Shown one piece after another: positions 47,846 through 58,924 of a stretch of DNA of 64,000 bases. A program made the position numbers and the translations under genes. The number at the start of each line of letters is the position of its first letter. Position 1 is the first letter of the stretch. The notes beneath the pieces were generated by a model, which saw nothing but the letters and a program-made list of their open reading frames with translations, made no database searches and was not told the DNA's origin. Source of the stretch: Codonopsis lanceolata (lineage: Eukaryota > Streptophyta > Magnoliopsida > Asterales > Campanulaceae); contig CM028377.1 of the NCBI GenBank assembly GCA_013146195.2, forward strand, positions 167,813,824-167,877,823, read 5' to 3'.

Positions 47846-49021
47846 CTAGTACTTTTACCCGTGTCGATGACACGACGCCAGTTTGAAAATTTTTCAATAA
47901 ATAAAGCAGATATTGTGGAAATGAACTATTAAAAATATTATTTTCTTAAAAAAATTGACTTTCAAATGGAGCCTCTTTGCCTGGAACGGGTGGATTAATT
48001 AATAATTTGTATATGAAATTGCAGGCCGAAAAAAATGAGCAGAACAAAAATTAAATTGATTAAGTTAATTACGATAACAGTTAAAAAGAAAAAAAATATT
48101 TCAAATTACAAAACTTACGATTTTTTAAAATTTTTTAAAATTTGTATACGAAAAAAAATTAAAAAGAAAAAAATACAAATACAAATTTTCGCAACCATAA
48201 AATTGTAAAACTGTAAAACCGTAAATCTATAAATTAAATATTTGTTTAAGTAGTAAAACCTAAATTAAAAATCTATAAATTAAATATTTGTTTAATTAGT
48301 AAAACCTAGTTGTGAAACAGTAAATCAGTAAATCATAGTAAATCACACTCAATAAATGGCAGAAGATGGGAGTTGCAACGGAATTGGTAACGGCCTTCGC
48401 ACATGTGAGAGTTGAAGAAAATACTGGCCGTTGGATTACCGTAAAACAGTAAATCCTGACCCCTTTTTATCTCAAGTCATTTGTAAGCGTGCAACACTGA
48501 GCTGTATGGTATTATAGATAAGTTAATCACGATAACAGTTAAAAAGAAAAAAAAAACAAATATTTCAAATTACAAAATTTAAGATTTTTTTTTTAAATTT
48601 TTTAAATTTGTATACGAAAAAAATTAAAAAGAAAAAAATACAAATACAAATTTTCGCAACTATAAAACTGTAAAACCGTAAATGTATAAATTAAATATTT
48701 GTTTAATTAGTAAAACCTAAATTAAAAATCTATAAATTAAATATTTGTTTAATAAGTAAAACCTAAATTAAAAATCTATAAATTAAATATTTGTTTAATT
48801 AGTAAAACCTAGTTGTGAAACAGTAAATTAGTAAATCTTAGTAAATCACACTCAATAAATGGCGGAAGATGGGAGTTGCAACGGAATTGGTAACAGCATT
48901 CGCACATGTGAGAGTTGAAGAAAATATTGGCCGTTGGATTACCGTAAAACAGTAAATTCTAACATTTTTTTATATCAAGTCAATTGTAAGCGTGCAACAC
49001 AGAGCTGTATTGTATTATAGA
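47846..49021 (-). mobile_element. Helitron with duplicated 5' part
   Basis: On the minus strand it starts at 49021 with TCTATAATACAATACAGCTC after a host A. It ends at 47846 with the hairpin CGTGTCATCGACACG (47860-47874), GGTAAAAGTA and CTAG before a host T. A second 5' start, TCTATAATACCATACAGCTC, occurs at 48518. The unit of about 458 bp is therefore repeated in tandem (about 48060-48518 and 48519-49021). The right copy also has an extra short block AAACCTAAATTAAAAATC. No helicase gene is present, so it is non-autonomous. Confidence 0.75.
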
Positions 49022-49439
49022 TTATTAATTAAGAGATAAGTTTTTAACTATATCCATTTAAAAGATATCTGGAGCAAAAAGTGATATTTTGAGTTTATTC
49101 ACGAGTGTCATCTGCCAGTGTTGGCATTGCTGGTGCATGTCGCCCCTATGAGCGGCACTCGTGAATTCACCTAAAAAGTTTTTTTTGTGTTGTTGCTGTA
49201 ATTAACATCTAAAAATAACATTTTAATAATAAAAAATAGAAATTACCAAAAAATAGTCAAGGAGAAAGACAACAGAAAGAGAGGGAGAGAGAGAGTAAAA
49301 TTATATGTATTGTAAAGAGAGAAAATTGATTAAGTATTTATTAAAAGATGTAGTCTCCTGTAAGACAGATCTATCCAGGTTAAATGGGGTAAAATTCAGA
49401 AATCTCAATGCAACCCCTTAGTTTTTAAAAATTATAGCA

Positions 49440-50240
49440 TTACCCCTCATGTTTATATATGCAGAGTTTCACTTTTTACTATTAACAATGTCACTTTGTA
49501 GTATAAAATGTGTCACTTTTGGCCTTAGAAGTGTCACTTTATATTTTTAATGAAAATTATAATTTTTCCCTAAAAAAATGTTATCTTTTGGGCTTAAATG
49601 TGTCACTTTTAGTCTTAAATGCGTTATTTTCACTTTGAAAAATATCTCATTTTTTTATAAATGAAAACCATTACGTTTGACATTAAAATGTTACTTTTAA
49701 CCCTACAAGTGTCATTTTGCCTTATAACTAAAAATCGTCGTTATTGATCTTAAAAGTGTCACTTTTTAGTATTGAAAGTGTCGCGTTTTAGTATTAAATG
49801 TGTCATTTTTGACAGTCACCGTTAGTTTTTAAGTGACACTTTTTAGCATTAAATGTGTCACTTTTTTAGTATTAAGAGTGTTACTTTATATTTTAATGAG
49901 AATTATAATAAATATCTCTTTATAGTGTCACTTTTAACATTAACATGTGTCACTTTTGTTTTTTCAATATGTCACGTTTGACTTTAAATGTGTCACTTTT
50001 GACAGTCACCGTTAATTTTTAAGTGACACTTTTTAGTATTAAATGTGTCACTTTTTAATATTAAGAGTGTTACTTTTTAGTATTAAAAGTGTTACTTTTT
50101 ATTTTAATGATAATAATAATAAATTTCCCTTTATAGTGTCACTTTTAACATTAAAATGTATCAATTTTGCCTTTTTAATGTGTCACTTTTGTCTTTTCAA
50201 TATGTCACGTTTGACTTTAAATGTGTCATTTAATATTTCG
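49440..50240. repeat. degenerate GTGTCACTTT repeat region
   Basis: A decamer GTGTCACTTT and close variants recur more than 20 times at irregular spacing of about 18-45 bp. A higher-order segment of about 200 bp starting GACAGTCACCGTTA is repeated (from about 49813 and 50000). It is AT-rich and non-coding. Confidence 0.8.
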
Positions 50241-50247
50241 TCAAAGT

Positions 50248-50430
50248 CAATTAGGGTCCGCCAAACATTGAAAGTGCAGGGGCATCGGAGCAAATAAATG
50301 AACTTCTCATTAATGATAATTAAAACTTAATAATGTGGATGGGAAGGGTCCGTCAAGCATTGAAAGTGCAGGAATACCAGAGCAAATAGATAAACTTCTC
50401 ATTAAACTTAATAATATGGTTGGGGGGAGT
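50248..50430. repeat. tandem duplication of about 95 bp
   Basis: Two copies start GGGTCCGCCAAACATTGAAAG (about 50255) and GGGTCCGTCAAGCATTGAAAG (about 50347). Both continue with GAGCAAATA.AT.AACTTCTCATTAA. Confidence 0.8.
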
Positions 50431-50686
50431 CAAACCGAAGACCTTCTTGTACCAAACCTTAAAGGGTTGACTCTAACCCATCTCGACTAACCTATTATTA
50501 CGGCTTTTATTAACATGTTTAGTTATTAACCTGCGAATTCTTAAATGAGGCTCCATCTTACAGATTTAAGATTCGTAAGACCGTCCTACACAAGTATTTG
50601 TCTTATTAAAAATGGCAAGGGGCATGATCGTGAAACGGTAAAATAGAGGGGGAGTTTTATTAATAATGGGTGGAAGTAGGAATTTG

Positions 50687-51435
50687 TTGGGGGGGGGGCA
50701 TTTGGACCCCCCCCCCAATCCTCTGAGTGTATCCCCAACTTTTCAAACTCCCTATTTTACCCTTCACCTATGCACTCTTCCCATTCCTTGAACTTGTTCC
50801 TCCCTTCTCTGCAACCACCGTCCTCCCACCCACCCTTCATCATTGCCTCCTCCCTCCCTCCCATGGCTACCATAGTCGCGACGTTCATCCCCCACTCCGG
50901 CCAAGATGAACACAAACCCCATCTTCTCCTTTTTGCTTGTGTCCTCTTGCTCCTCAAGCCTAGGACTTGCAATTTCTTCTCTCTTCTCCGGTGGTAGTCT
51001 CCAGCCCTGCCATTGATGTAAGTTTTCCCCTCCTCTCTCTCTCTCCTCTTTTATTTTCAATCTTCGATTATTTAGCCATGGTCGACCGAACAACTTTGTG
51101 TTGTTCGGCCATGATCGACCGAACAACCTTGTGTTATTCAGGATCGATCATGGCCAAATAAATAAAAAAAAAACAGAGGAAAAAAGGAGGGAAATGGATC
51201 GGGAGAGCGTTTGTCTTGGCCGGAGTGGGGGATGAAGACTGGGATACCCGCGGCTATGGTTGCCATAGGATGGAGGAGGCAGTGATGGTGGGTGGGTGGG
51301 AGGAAGGCGGTGGTTGCAGGGAGGGGGAAGAGTGAGTTGAAGGAGTGGGAGGGGTGTATAGGTGAAGGGTAATAGAGAGTTTTGAATGTTAGGGTACACG
51401 CAGAGGATTTGGGGGTCCAAATAGCCCCGGGGGCC
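50687..51435. mobile_element. foldback or MULE-like inverted-repeat element
   Basis: Arms of about 250 bp face each other: ATTTGGACCCCC...AATCCTCTG on the left and CAGAGGATTTGGGGGTCCAAAT on the right, with shared GTTGCA/TGCAAC and CCACCGTCCTCC-like tracts inside. The spacer contains a palindrome-rich block around CCATGGTCGACCGAAC (51076-51150). No TSD could be fixed because the flanks are G- or C-rich. Confidence 0.6.
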
Positions 51436-51778
51436 TATGTAAAACTTATCGATAGTTACTTTTCAAAATCATTATCTTCGTTATCCATGAAACGATATTT
51501 AATGCCTACAAAAAACAAATGATATTTACAAATCAAAATCATTATCTTATTCGTTATCCATATCTCTCCCATTAAAGCATGCAGCTCGACGACTCGAAGA
51601 TTCGTCCAAAAAAATTCCAAGCAAAAGGACTATCTAAGTTGCATTAATATCTTTCACAAGACACCAGACACAGCCTTATCCTTAATTAGCCACCTTATCT
51701 CTTCAACCTCACCAATAAATTGGAATCAGAATCAGCACTCTTTAGTCTTCCCACACAACTCAAATCAATCAAGCAAAG

Positions 51779-52417
51779 ATGCAGGCAGCTCTTCTCACAG
51801 CATCATCATCGTCTCTCCTCTCATTGAAATCCACCAAATACTCAAAGACTTCCTTTCCTACAAAACCACTGCTTGTACAACCTTCAGGTTCAAAACCTCT
51901 CCCTCCCATCAAACTAACTGCCCGTGGCATTGACCCGACGCAGGTGGATTACAGCTCCATGCCCTCCTCGTAAGCCAACTAATCTATTACCTAGCTTACT
52001 ATCCATTTGTAAATCGTAGTTTTCCTTCTTTGTTTAATGGTTGTGCATATATTTTTACAGTGTCTTTCCAGCTGAAGCATGTGAGACCATTGGAGGAGAA
52101 GCTTGTGATGCTGAAATGTATCCTGAAGTTAAGCTCCAACCAGAACCAAAGAGCAACAATACCGGTACTAGTACAGAAACCGTCGATAGAGAGTATCTCG
52201 AGTACAACAACCCCAAGACGTAAGATTCACGAACAAAAACAATTAGAATTTTTGTTATTTTGTTTTTGACTTGACACAATTATAAGACTTGCTAAAAAGG
52301 TAACCAACAATTTTGAAAGATTTATTTGTTTGATTTGACAGGGTGTTTCCAGCAGAGGCATGTGATGATCTTGGTGGGGAATTCTGCGAGCCTGAGTACC
52401 AGAGTGGTGTATTTTAG
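51779..52417 (+). CDS. LIR1: chloroplast light-regulated protein LIR1
   Basis: Three exons, 51779-51969, 52061-52219 and 52342-52417, with GT-AG borders, join in frame to 141 residues. The Ser/Thr/Lys-rich N-terminus (about residues 1-45) looks like a chloroplast transit peptide. The mature part starts near VDYSSM. It holds the two family repeats VFPAEACETIGGEACDAEMYPE and VFPAEACDDLGGEFCEPEY, each with two conserved cysteines. DREYLEY joins them. In rice and Arabidopsis, LIR1 is a light-induced, clock-controlled protein that strengthens binding of ferredoxin-NADP reductase to the TIC62 anchor at thylakoids. Length and intron positions (one before each repeat) agree with that family. A TATA-like signal was not pinned down. 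The gene is intact. Confidence 0.93.
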
Positions 52418-52753
52418 AAGAAGATAATTTGTCATATCCCAAGTCTTCGATCCCCACGCACACACTGCTTTACAATATATGATGTTCCAAATAAAGGTGC
52501 TTTGTTCCTTGTTAATGTACATAAAAGAGTTGCTCAATTATGTTGTATTTATATATATATTATATTGATGGCTAAAATGAACTCGAACATCTCGGAAAAC
52601 CAGATTGAGTTAAGAACTGACAACATATAAACTCATAATATATACAGACTGCGAGTAAATTGTTGTGATCACAGCTCTTAAGGTAAATATGAAAACAGAC
52701 CAGAAGGAGTTATATCAGATGTTCTGGAGGAACGAAGTTGAAAACAGAATTTA
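52418..52753. other. shared 3' flank of two convergent genes
   Basis: The 336 bp between the LIR1-like stop and the minus-strand ATPase stop hold both 3' UTRs. AATAAA-like AAATAAAG occurs at 52490. Overlap of the transcripts is possible. Confidence 0.5.
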
Positions 52754-54217
52754 CTAACAATGTGATTGTTCTTCGTCCTCGCTAATACCTTCCAAAACCA
52801 GATACTGAAGAGAGATCGAGTATTTTGCAGTTCTCGTCCTCGTTGACTCCAGGCTGGAATTACCCGAATAGATTTTATTCTTGAGGAAAAATGATCCAAG
52901 CCCATCACCTTGAACCAAGAAAACAAACCACCCATCACATTCAGAAGACTTAATATACAGAAGATTACAGGCGCAAGTGATTAGCAAATATGAAAATTGA
53001 GTTCAAATACCAACCTTTGATAGTGTAAATTGAAGAGACCCATCTCTTATAAATGTACAACAATCTAGGGGAGTCACCAAGGTGAGTATCAGATAGTAGA
53101 AGCTTACATGACCCCGTTTTGCTGTAAATATGAAAACACCATCAAGTAAAGAAATTAAACAACCGAAAAAAGATGTTCGAAAGGACAACTAAAATGTTAC
53201 ATAATCAAAACATATCATACACTTGTATTAACGGTAGGGCTTACTTAGCATGAGTAATTGCATTGTGACATAGAGCTAAAGTTCGAACAATTGCCATGTC
53301 TCTTCCGCGAGGATTATTGTGTCTTTCTTGGAAATTCCTTCATTAAAAATAGATTTAAGAAAGTAAAATAGATATAAATTATTGGTTGTGTAAATGAAGT
53401 ACAAGCTCTAGAAAATGAAGTAGCCAAACCAAGATTTACTGATTCAGTAAGAAGATAGACTCACTCACCTTTCATCGAAGTAATCTCCGAAATCATCGAT
53501 GATGACTAACACGGGAAATGTATCATACATGTGGAATGCAGCAAAGTACTTGTTGATCCCTTCCTCGCCATCAACATACCTTTGGCAAGATTATAAATAA
53601 TGTAATCATTTGATAACAAGAAATTGCATTCCCAAGAGTTACTACGTAAAACACACACATTCAGGGGGGTTAGAGTTGCTTACTTCATTTGGATACGGTC
53701 AAATACATGAGAGGATGGATCAATGCCCTGAAAATCAACAACCACAGAATCTTAGTTGGAAGTAAAGTTCTGGAAAAATCTATGAATGTATCACATGTTG
53801 CATCCACTTTTAAAGCTCAACTTGTGGATTATTTGGCTAAGTGCCACAGTCGAAAAACGAGAAGAGTGGGGTGCGTGAGGTACTTGAGAGAGCAAAGGGG
53901 GTTCAGTTTCCAACTTCCGGTGATTACAAATGATCACCACCGACACAGCATTACTACTGCCATGCAACACCACGGAATTAAATGCGAATTGGAAGAGGAG
54001 GGAGGTTTTGCCGCTGCATAAATAGAAGTTTCAGTAATTGTTTTTAGATACATTTAATGTGGATGGAGCATTGAACTCACGAACAGAGGGAGGGAGGGAA
54101 AGATTACGAGGAGGGAGGACCGGAGAGAAGCATGATTGAGTCGGATGTATCGCAATGGACGGTCGGTGGCGGCCGAGCCCTTAAGCCCATGGTCGTCGAG
54201 AAGAACCTCTCTACCAT
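52754..54217 (-). CDS. SWSAP1-like P-loop ATPase (RAD51 paralogue-like)
   Basis: Seven minus-strand exons (54217-54108, 54013-53884, 53727-53684, 53579-53469, 53337-53245, 53121-53015, 52908-52754) all have GT donors and AG acceptors and join without a frame break to 249 residues. The Walker A motif GPPSSGKTS spans the first junction (about residues 33-41). The Walker B strand is PVLVIIDDFGDYF (about residue 110). A conserved LLLSDTH motif and an acidic tail (ISEDEEQ) follow. The order GKTSLLF, a beta strand, IDP...IQMKYV, then the Walker B matches what I know of human SWSAP1, the ATPase partner of SWS1 that supports RAD51 filaments in recombination repair. Length is close to that family. The function is inferred; another RecA-fold ATPase is possible. 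The ATG at 54217 is the first in frame. Confidence 0.78.
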
Positions 54218-55429
54218 TTTTAGCGGCTGCCGCAGGGAAACGCGACAAACAAACAAACAGGGCTAGAGCGCTACTTTCCAAATCGCTCCCAAGTTATGGG
54301 CCTTTTACCTCGTTTCTTTTTTAGGAAATTGATGGTCGTTCTAGAATTTCTAGGACGTAAGTGGTTTGGTTTAGTTTCATTTATAACAAAATCATAAATT
54401 AAATTGTTCTTATTGATTTTAAAAATCTCAAATCGAACCGAATCGAACCATTCGTTTTGGTTTGGTTTGGTTTGGTTTGGTTTTGTGGTTTATATAAATT
54501 ATCTTTAATGAAATTAACTAACATTAAAAATAACAATAAAAATAAGATTTTAATTTGGAATTAACATCAAAATTAGGAAATAACCTACTAACAACAAATT
54601 ATAATAAAGAAAAGGGTTAATATCATTTTTGATACCCCATCTTTACTCATTTTTCAATTTCCATACCCACTGTTCCTAAGCAATCAAAGTTAAGCCAAAC
54701 GTTTCCAAAATCCATCACTTTTAATCTCAATCATTAAATGATCGTGAATTACTAACGACTGACCTACTATCCTAGATTGGAAACCGACAACATGCTTCAC
54801 AACAGGTATATCCTTACATCCCTTGTTCATTTCCCGTAATTTCTCTCTTCTTCCATTTCCCCCAATTTGCTTCTGTGCCCTAATTTCTTTCGTCCCCAAT
54901 TTCCTTCCTCAGTTATAACCCACCCAAGCAATCATCACATTCAATCATCAAAGCCCTCCCAGCCCTAAAACACACCCTACACCCCTTTACTTCAGGGTCA
55001 TCTTCATCCGAGTTAGCATCCTCTCTCCTCTTCACATAAACATCATCTCCAACCGAAAACTCGCCCCATCATAAGACACCTTCTTGTAATACACCCATTT
55101 TTTGGGTACCCCACGATTCCTTCTCTGTTCCTCAACTTTGTTTCCCTTTTTATAAACCCTGGTTTTGGTTTTACCTACATTTTCAGTACATTGCCCTCTC
55201 TTCTTTGACTTGAATCGATCAGGAGAAGCAGGGTAAAATGCATTAGGTTCTTCAATGCCCGTTTTTCGTTTTGATTTTTAAAATTTATGTTAGAATTGGG
55301 AGTTTGACTGGTTGACTTCTTTGGGGTTTGGCTGGTTGATTTTCTAGGTGTTTGTTTGGTTGATTTTTGTTTGGTTTTTTTGTTGTTGAAGTTTAGGGAT
55401 GCTCTTGGGGATGGAAATTTTGGTGATAG
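54218..55429. other. intergenic DNA with a repeat remnant
   Basis: 54218-54340 is the likely promoter of the ATPase gene. 54345-54610 carries repeated GGTTTGGTTTGG and matches part of 43690-44330. 54615-55429 has no recognisable gene; short ORFs there look random. Confidence 0.45.
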
Positions 55430-58400
55430 AAGGGTCACTACAAGTAAAAGAAGAAATCATGAAGCAGCTACATGTCAAATTTATTCGGGTAGTAGAATAC
55501 CCGATCTGGCTGTCAAATATAGTGACTGTTCCTAAGCCCAACGGAAAGGTTCGGATATGCGTAGACTTCCGCGACCTCAACAAGGCATCGCCCAAAGATG
55601 ACTTCCCTCTACCCAACATTGATATTGTGGTAGACGTTGTGGCTTCTCACAAAATAAGATCCTTCGTGTACGGCATGCTGGGCTACAATCAGATCAAAAT
55701 GGTAGCAGAAGACCAGGAAAAAAACATCATTCACTACCCCCTGGGGAACCTACTGCTATACTGTCATGCCATTTGGGTTAAAAAAAATGTCGGGGCTACA
55801 TATCAAAGAGCTGCCACCACCCTCTTCCACGATATGATTCATAAAGAGGTCGAAGTGTACGTTGACGACATGATCGTGCACTCCAGCGATGCCGACGGTG
55901 CTCATATCAAAGACCTTCGAAAATTCTTCGAAAGGTTAAGAAAGCATCAGATGAAGCTTAACCCTACCAAATGCACATTTGGAGTTACCAAAGGTAAGGT
56001 CCTGGGATTCATGGTGACCGAGCAAGGCATCGAGATCGAGCCGACCAAAATAAAAGCCATCATAAATATGCCGCAGCCAAAAACTCCAACAAAAGTCAAG
56101 GGCTTCCTGGGCCGATTGCAATACATCAGTCGCTTCATCAGACAGCTGACATCCATATATGAACCCCTATTTAAACTCTTAAAGAAAAATACTGATCAAG
56201 TCTGGGACGAAAAATGCCAGCTAGTCTTTGAAAAAATAAAAGCCTACCTTACCAATCCACCATTGCTAGCTCCTCCCCATACACATAAACCTCTCCTCTT
56301 ATATTTAACCATCACAGATACGTCAGTAGGGCTATGCTCGCCCAAGAAAAAGAAAATTCCTACATTGAAAATGCCATCTACTTCATAAGTAGGAAGCTGC
56401 AAGGAAGCGAACTTAATTACTCAGCATTGGAGAAAAGCTGCACTGGTCTAGTCTGGGCAATGCAAAGGCTCAAAACCTATCTGCAAGCTCGATCCATCAA
56501 GCTCATCTCCAGGATGGATCCAATAAAGTACATCTTTGGCAAGCCATCACTTTCTAGCCGATTAGCTAAATGGTCATTCCTCCTCAACGAGTTTGACATC
56601 ACCTATGTCACGCTCAAATCTATCAAAAACAATGTAATTGCAGACCATTTAGCTGACCTGCCTCTAGAAGCAAAAGATGCAGCTGAGCCCAGCTTCCCAG
56701 ATGAAGGTGTCCTAGAAATTGCTGATCATGACGCCAATTGGCAAATGTTCTTTGACGAAACCGCCAACAAAAGGGGCTTTGGCATAGGGATCTTGTTAAT
56801 TGATCCAGCAGATTCCCACACTCCGTTGGCCATAAGGTTTGAATTTGAATGCTCAAACAACACAGCTGAATACGAGGTCTGTATTGCCGGTCTAGAAGAG
56901 GCTCTCCGAAAAGGAGCCAAAGACTTGGAAGTCTATGGTGACTCCGCCTTAATCATAAACCAAGTCAAAGGGAAGTGGAAAACCCAGGATCCCCGACTGC
57001 AGCTCTATCATGCCAAACTGATAGCATTAGCCAGCGAATTTGATAATATATCGTTTCATTATTTGCCACGAGATAGGAATCAATTCGCCGATGCCTTGGC
57101 CACTCTAGCATCATTGGTCTGAATTCCCATAGAAACCAATGTCCAACCGTTTATAGTTGGGAAGAAGGTCACTCCGGCCTACTGCTTCAGAATTGATGCT
57201 GCTCCTAAAAAGGACGACGAGCTTTGGTATTCAGATATCATGAATCTACTTCAGAAAGGAGTCTATCCTCCCGGCCTAGACAAAAGGGAAAGTCTCCCTA
57301 TGGAGATGGGCATCGTAATTTGTAGTCAGCGGAGGCAGCTTGTACAAAAGGCACTACTAGGGCCTAAACTTATTATGCATCGATCAGGCCAAAGCTGAGT
57401 AAATCATGGACCAACTTCATGGTAGTACCTGTGGGCCACATATGAACGGGCATATGCTAGCAAAGAAAGTCATCAGGCAGGGGTACTATTGGAGTACATT
57501 GGAAACTGATTGTATCCGGTGGGTACGTCATTGCGACAAATGCCAGCGCTTCGCAAATTTACATCACGTGCCCCCGCATATCTTATACAACTCCACAGCC
57601 CCTGGCCCTTCTCAACTTGGGGAATCGACGTCATAGGTCAAATCCATCCGAAGAGATCTAACGGCCATGAATATATCTTAGTAGCTCTTGACTACTTTAC
57701 AAAGTGGGTGGAAGCCTCTTCTTACAAAATACTGAATGCCCGAAAGGTGTCGGAATTCATCAAGACCAATATCATATATCGATATGGGGTACCTTTCGAA
57801 ATTATCTCCGACAACGGCACACACTTTGAATAGGACGTGAATCGTCTACTCGACGAATTCAAGATTCAAAGGCATAAATCCTCCCCATACCGACCACAAG
57901 CAAATGGTACCGTTGAAGCAGCCAACAAAACACTAGAAAATATTATCAGAAAAATGGCTGTCACAGGAAGAGACTGGTCAGAGAAATTGCCGCTAGCCCT
58001 TTGGGGCTATCGTACTTCAGTTCGCACACCCACTGGAGCTACCCCCTATTCTTTGGCATATGGCATGGAGGCAGTACTGCCTATCGAAGTTGAAATCCTA
58101 TCAATAAGAGTAATGATGGAATCAGACATATCAGAGATTGATTGGGTCAAGCAGTGCTACGAAGAATTAGCCCTGATCGACGAACGACGACTGCTAGCCC
58201 TGGAACATACTCGGGCATATCAAAGGCGAATAGCTCGAGCATTCAACAAAAAAGTCAAAGGTCGTGATATCCAAGTCGGAGACTTGATGCTTCGCGAAAA
58301 ACCCCTTAGTTATGTTGATACTAGGGGGAAATGGAAGTCTTCCTGGATGGGACCATACATTGTCAAACAGATCCGATCAGGAGGTGCAGTACTCCTCACA

Positions 58401-58466
58401 AATCAAGATGGGGAAGACTTTGTTCAACCCTTCAACCTCGATAAGCTTAAAAGGTACTATGCGTGA
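55430..58466 (+). pseudogene. Ty3/gypsy Tat-lineage pol (el2)
   Basis: A second copy of the el1 pol with more of RT preserved; the 5' end is cut at about 55430. RT shows YPIWLSNIVTVPKPNGKVR, CVDFRDLNKASPKDDFPLPN, GYNQIK and the catalytic VYVDDMIV (about 55860). The first RNase H, the added archaeal-type RNase H (56730-57110; DGAANK here is DETANK), the integrase zinc finger (about 57410-57560) and core (ALDYFTKW, SDNGTHF, NGTVEAANK) follow, ending at 58466. A frameshift near 56335, stops at 57120, around 57400 and 57831, and a frameshift near 57620 inactivate it. Most breaks differ from those in el1, so the copies decayed independently. Gag and 5' LTR are missing. Confidence 0.88.
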
Positions 58467-58924
58467 GCCGAAAATATATATGGCAATTGCTTCTCTCTCC
58501 AGCTCGCTAGGTTGAAAACTCGAAAGGGCGGCCTAGGCAAAAATTAGAGCATAAAAAAAACAAAAAGGATAAATAAGGGCTCGCTAGGTTGAAAACTCGA
58601 ACAGGCAGCCTAGGCAAAAGTTAGAGCAATAAAAGAAGAAACAAGAGAAAAGGTGAGGGAATGCAGTTCCCAAATCCTCAGCATCTGACCTCCAGCCTGC
58701 CGAAGTCTTCAGCATATACAGAGTCTTGACTGACTAAAAGGAAAAACCTCGACAGAGCTCGCATAAAACATCAAAATATAACATAACACTGTCCATAAGG
58801 TACAACCTAGGAATAAGCATCTAAGACATTTAAGATTAGCATTTATTCATGTACATTTGTCTATATATATACTACTTGCTATCTATACCCCATATTCCCC
58901 CAAACTATCCTTTTATTACAGCTT
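58467..58924. other. el2 spacer between integrase and antisense gene
   Basis: Counterpart of 2406-2806, longer by one extra copy of a unit of about 80 bp beginning GCTCGCTAGGTTGAAAACTCG. No gene was seen. Confidence 0.5.

Noticed and set aside
50764..51126. Minus-strand ORF of 120 codons
   Set aside because: It lies inside the foldback element, and its Arg/Glu/Gly-rich composition follows the purine-rich arm.
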